From an uncultured Synergistales bacterium (GTDB lineage: Bacteria > Synergistota > Synergistia > Synergistales > Aminobacteriaceae), in assembly GCA_905236605.1 (NCBI GenBank), contig CAJORD010000204.1, positions 1 through 5,558 of the forward strand: a DNA stretch of 5,558 bases, in the 5' to 3' direction. The notes under the pieces were generated by a model. It was not told where the DNA came from and ran no database searches. It was given only the letters and a program-made list of their open reading frames with translations. The translations under genes were made by a program, and so were the position numbers. Shown here in pieces: positions 5,243 through 5,558 of this stretch; the stretch's first letter is position 1, and the number at the start of each line of letters is the position of its first letter.

Positions 5243-5558
5243 ATGGACGATTGTATTTTCTGCAAGATAGCTAACGGCGAAATTCCTACGGATTTTATCT
5301 ATAGTGATGAAAACGTCGTAGCTTTCAAGGATTTAAACCCTCAAGCACCTGTTCATGTGCTAGTTATCCCAAAGAAGCATTATAAATCGGGGATATTTGT
5401 CGATGACCCTGCCGTGTGGGGACAATTAATGGGAGCTGCTGTGAAAGTTGCCCGTGAGCTTGGCCTCGAACAAGACGGTTACAGAATGGTAATCAATACA
5501 GGCGAACAGGGCGGGCAGACAGTACCTCACCTCCATCTGCATTTGTTAGCAGGACGTA
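5243..5558 (+). CDS. HIT-family nucleotide-binding protein (HinT-like), last residues cut by window edge
   Basis: My translation gives 105 residues from the ATG at 5243, ending at the right edge. It starts MDDCIFCKIANGEIP, the usual opening of HinT/PKCI-type proteins with a CxxC pair (Cys4, Cys7). NPQAPVHVLVIPKKHY (32-47) carries the conserved substrate-side His38. The histidine triad is VPHLHLHLLAGR, with His96, His98 and His100; the middle one is the expected nucleophile. HinT proteins are small soluble dimers that hydrolyse nucleoside phosphoramidates and acyl-nucleotides, including adenylated lysine made by side reaction of lysyl-tRNA synthetase. Family members are about 110-115 residues, so only some ten residues and the stop are missing. 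The gene is divergent from the decarboxylase subunit and has its own extended -10 promoter and strong Shine-Dalgarno. Family is certain; the physiological substrate is not. Confidence 0.95.
   Translation, partial: MDDCIFCKIANGEIPTDFIYSDENVVAFKDLNPQAPVHVLVIPKKHYKSGIFVDDPAVWGQLMGAAVKVARELGLEQDGYRMVINTGEQGGQTVPHLHLHLLAGR

Overview
The window holds five protein-coding genes, three complete and two cut by the window edges. All look like ordinary bacterial chromosome genes. The best lineage clue is the C-terminus of the surface protein at 2316-3680 (minus): a short Ser/Gly-Cys-Asn motif, a hydrophobic segment and a Lys/Arg tail. This matches what is known of the Synergist-CTERM sorting signal and points to Synergistota (Synergistetes), probably a fairly AT-rich, host-associated or uncultured member. 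A sodium-pump decarboxylase beta subunit fits such an anaerobic amino-acid or organic-acid fermenter. The lineage is an inference from two genes, not a proof.

Layout, left to right: (1) 1-451 minus, the N-terminal 150 residues of an HD-superfamily predicted hydrolase (COG2316-like) with a TTG start and a strong Shine-Dalgarno. (2) 452-737, a non-coding divergent spacer with a 13-bp palindrome over a possible -10 box, a perfect 12-bp tandem repeat, an orphan terminator-like hairpin and the guaA promoter. (3) 738-2270 plus, complete guaA (GMP synthase). (4) 2275-2320, a hairpin shared as terminator by the two converging genes. (5) 2316-3680 minus, a secreted beta-helix repeat protein with the sorting tail. 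(6) 3681-3825, its leader with a 20-bp near-palindrome, then the terminator of the next gene. (7) 3826-5004 minus, complete sodium-translocating decarboxylase beta subunit (GcdB/OadB/MmdB family). (8) 5005-5242, an AT-rich divergent promoter region. (9) 5243-5558 plus, a HIT-family (HinT-like) protein missing only its last few residues.

The genes do not form a pathway or multi-gene system. Each seems to be its own transcription unit: every neighbouring pair is divergent, convergent or separated by a terminator. guaA is nucleotide biosynthesis, the beta subunit is membrane energetics, HinT acts on nucleoside phosphoramidates, and the HD protein has no known substrate. I see no tRNA, rRNA, CRISPR array, insertion sequence or phage gene. 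I find no convincing undescribed system. The most interesting items are the sortable beta-helix surface protein, the stand-alone decarboxylase beta subunit and the organised repeats in the guaA/HD spacer.
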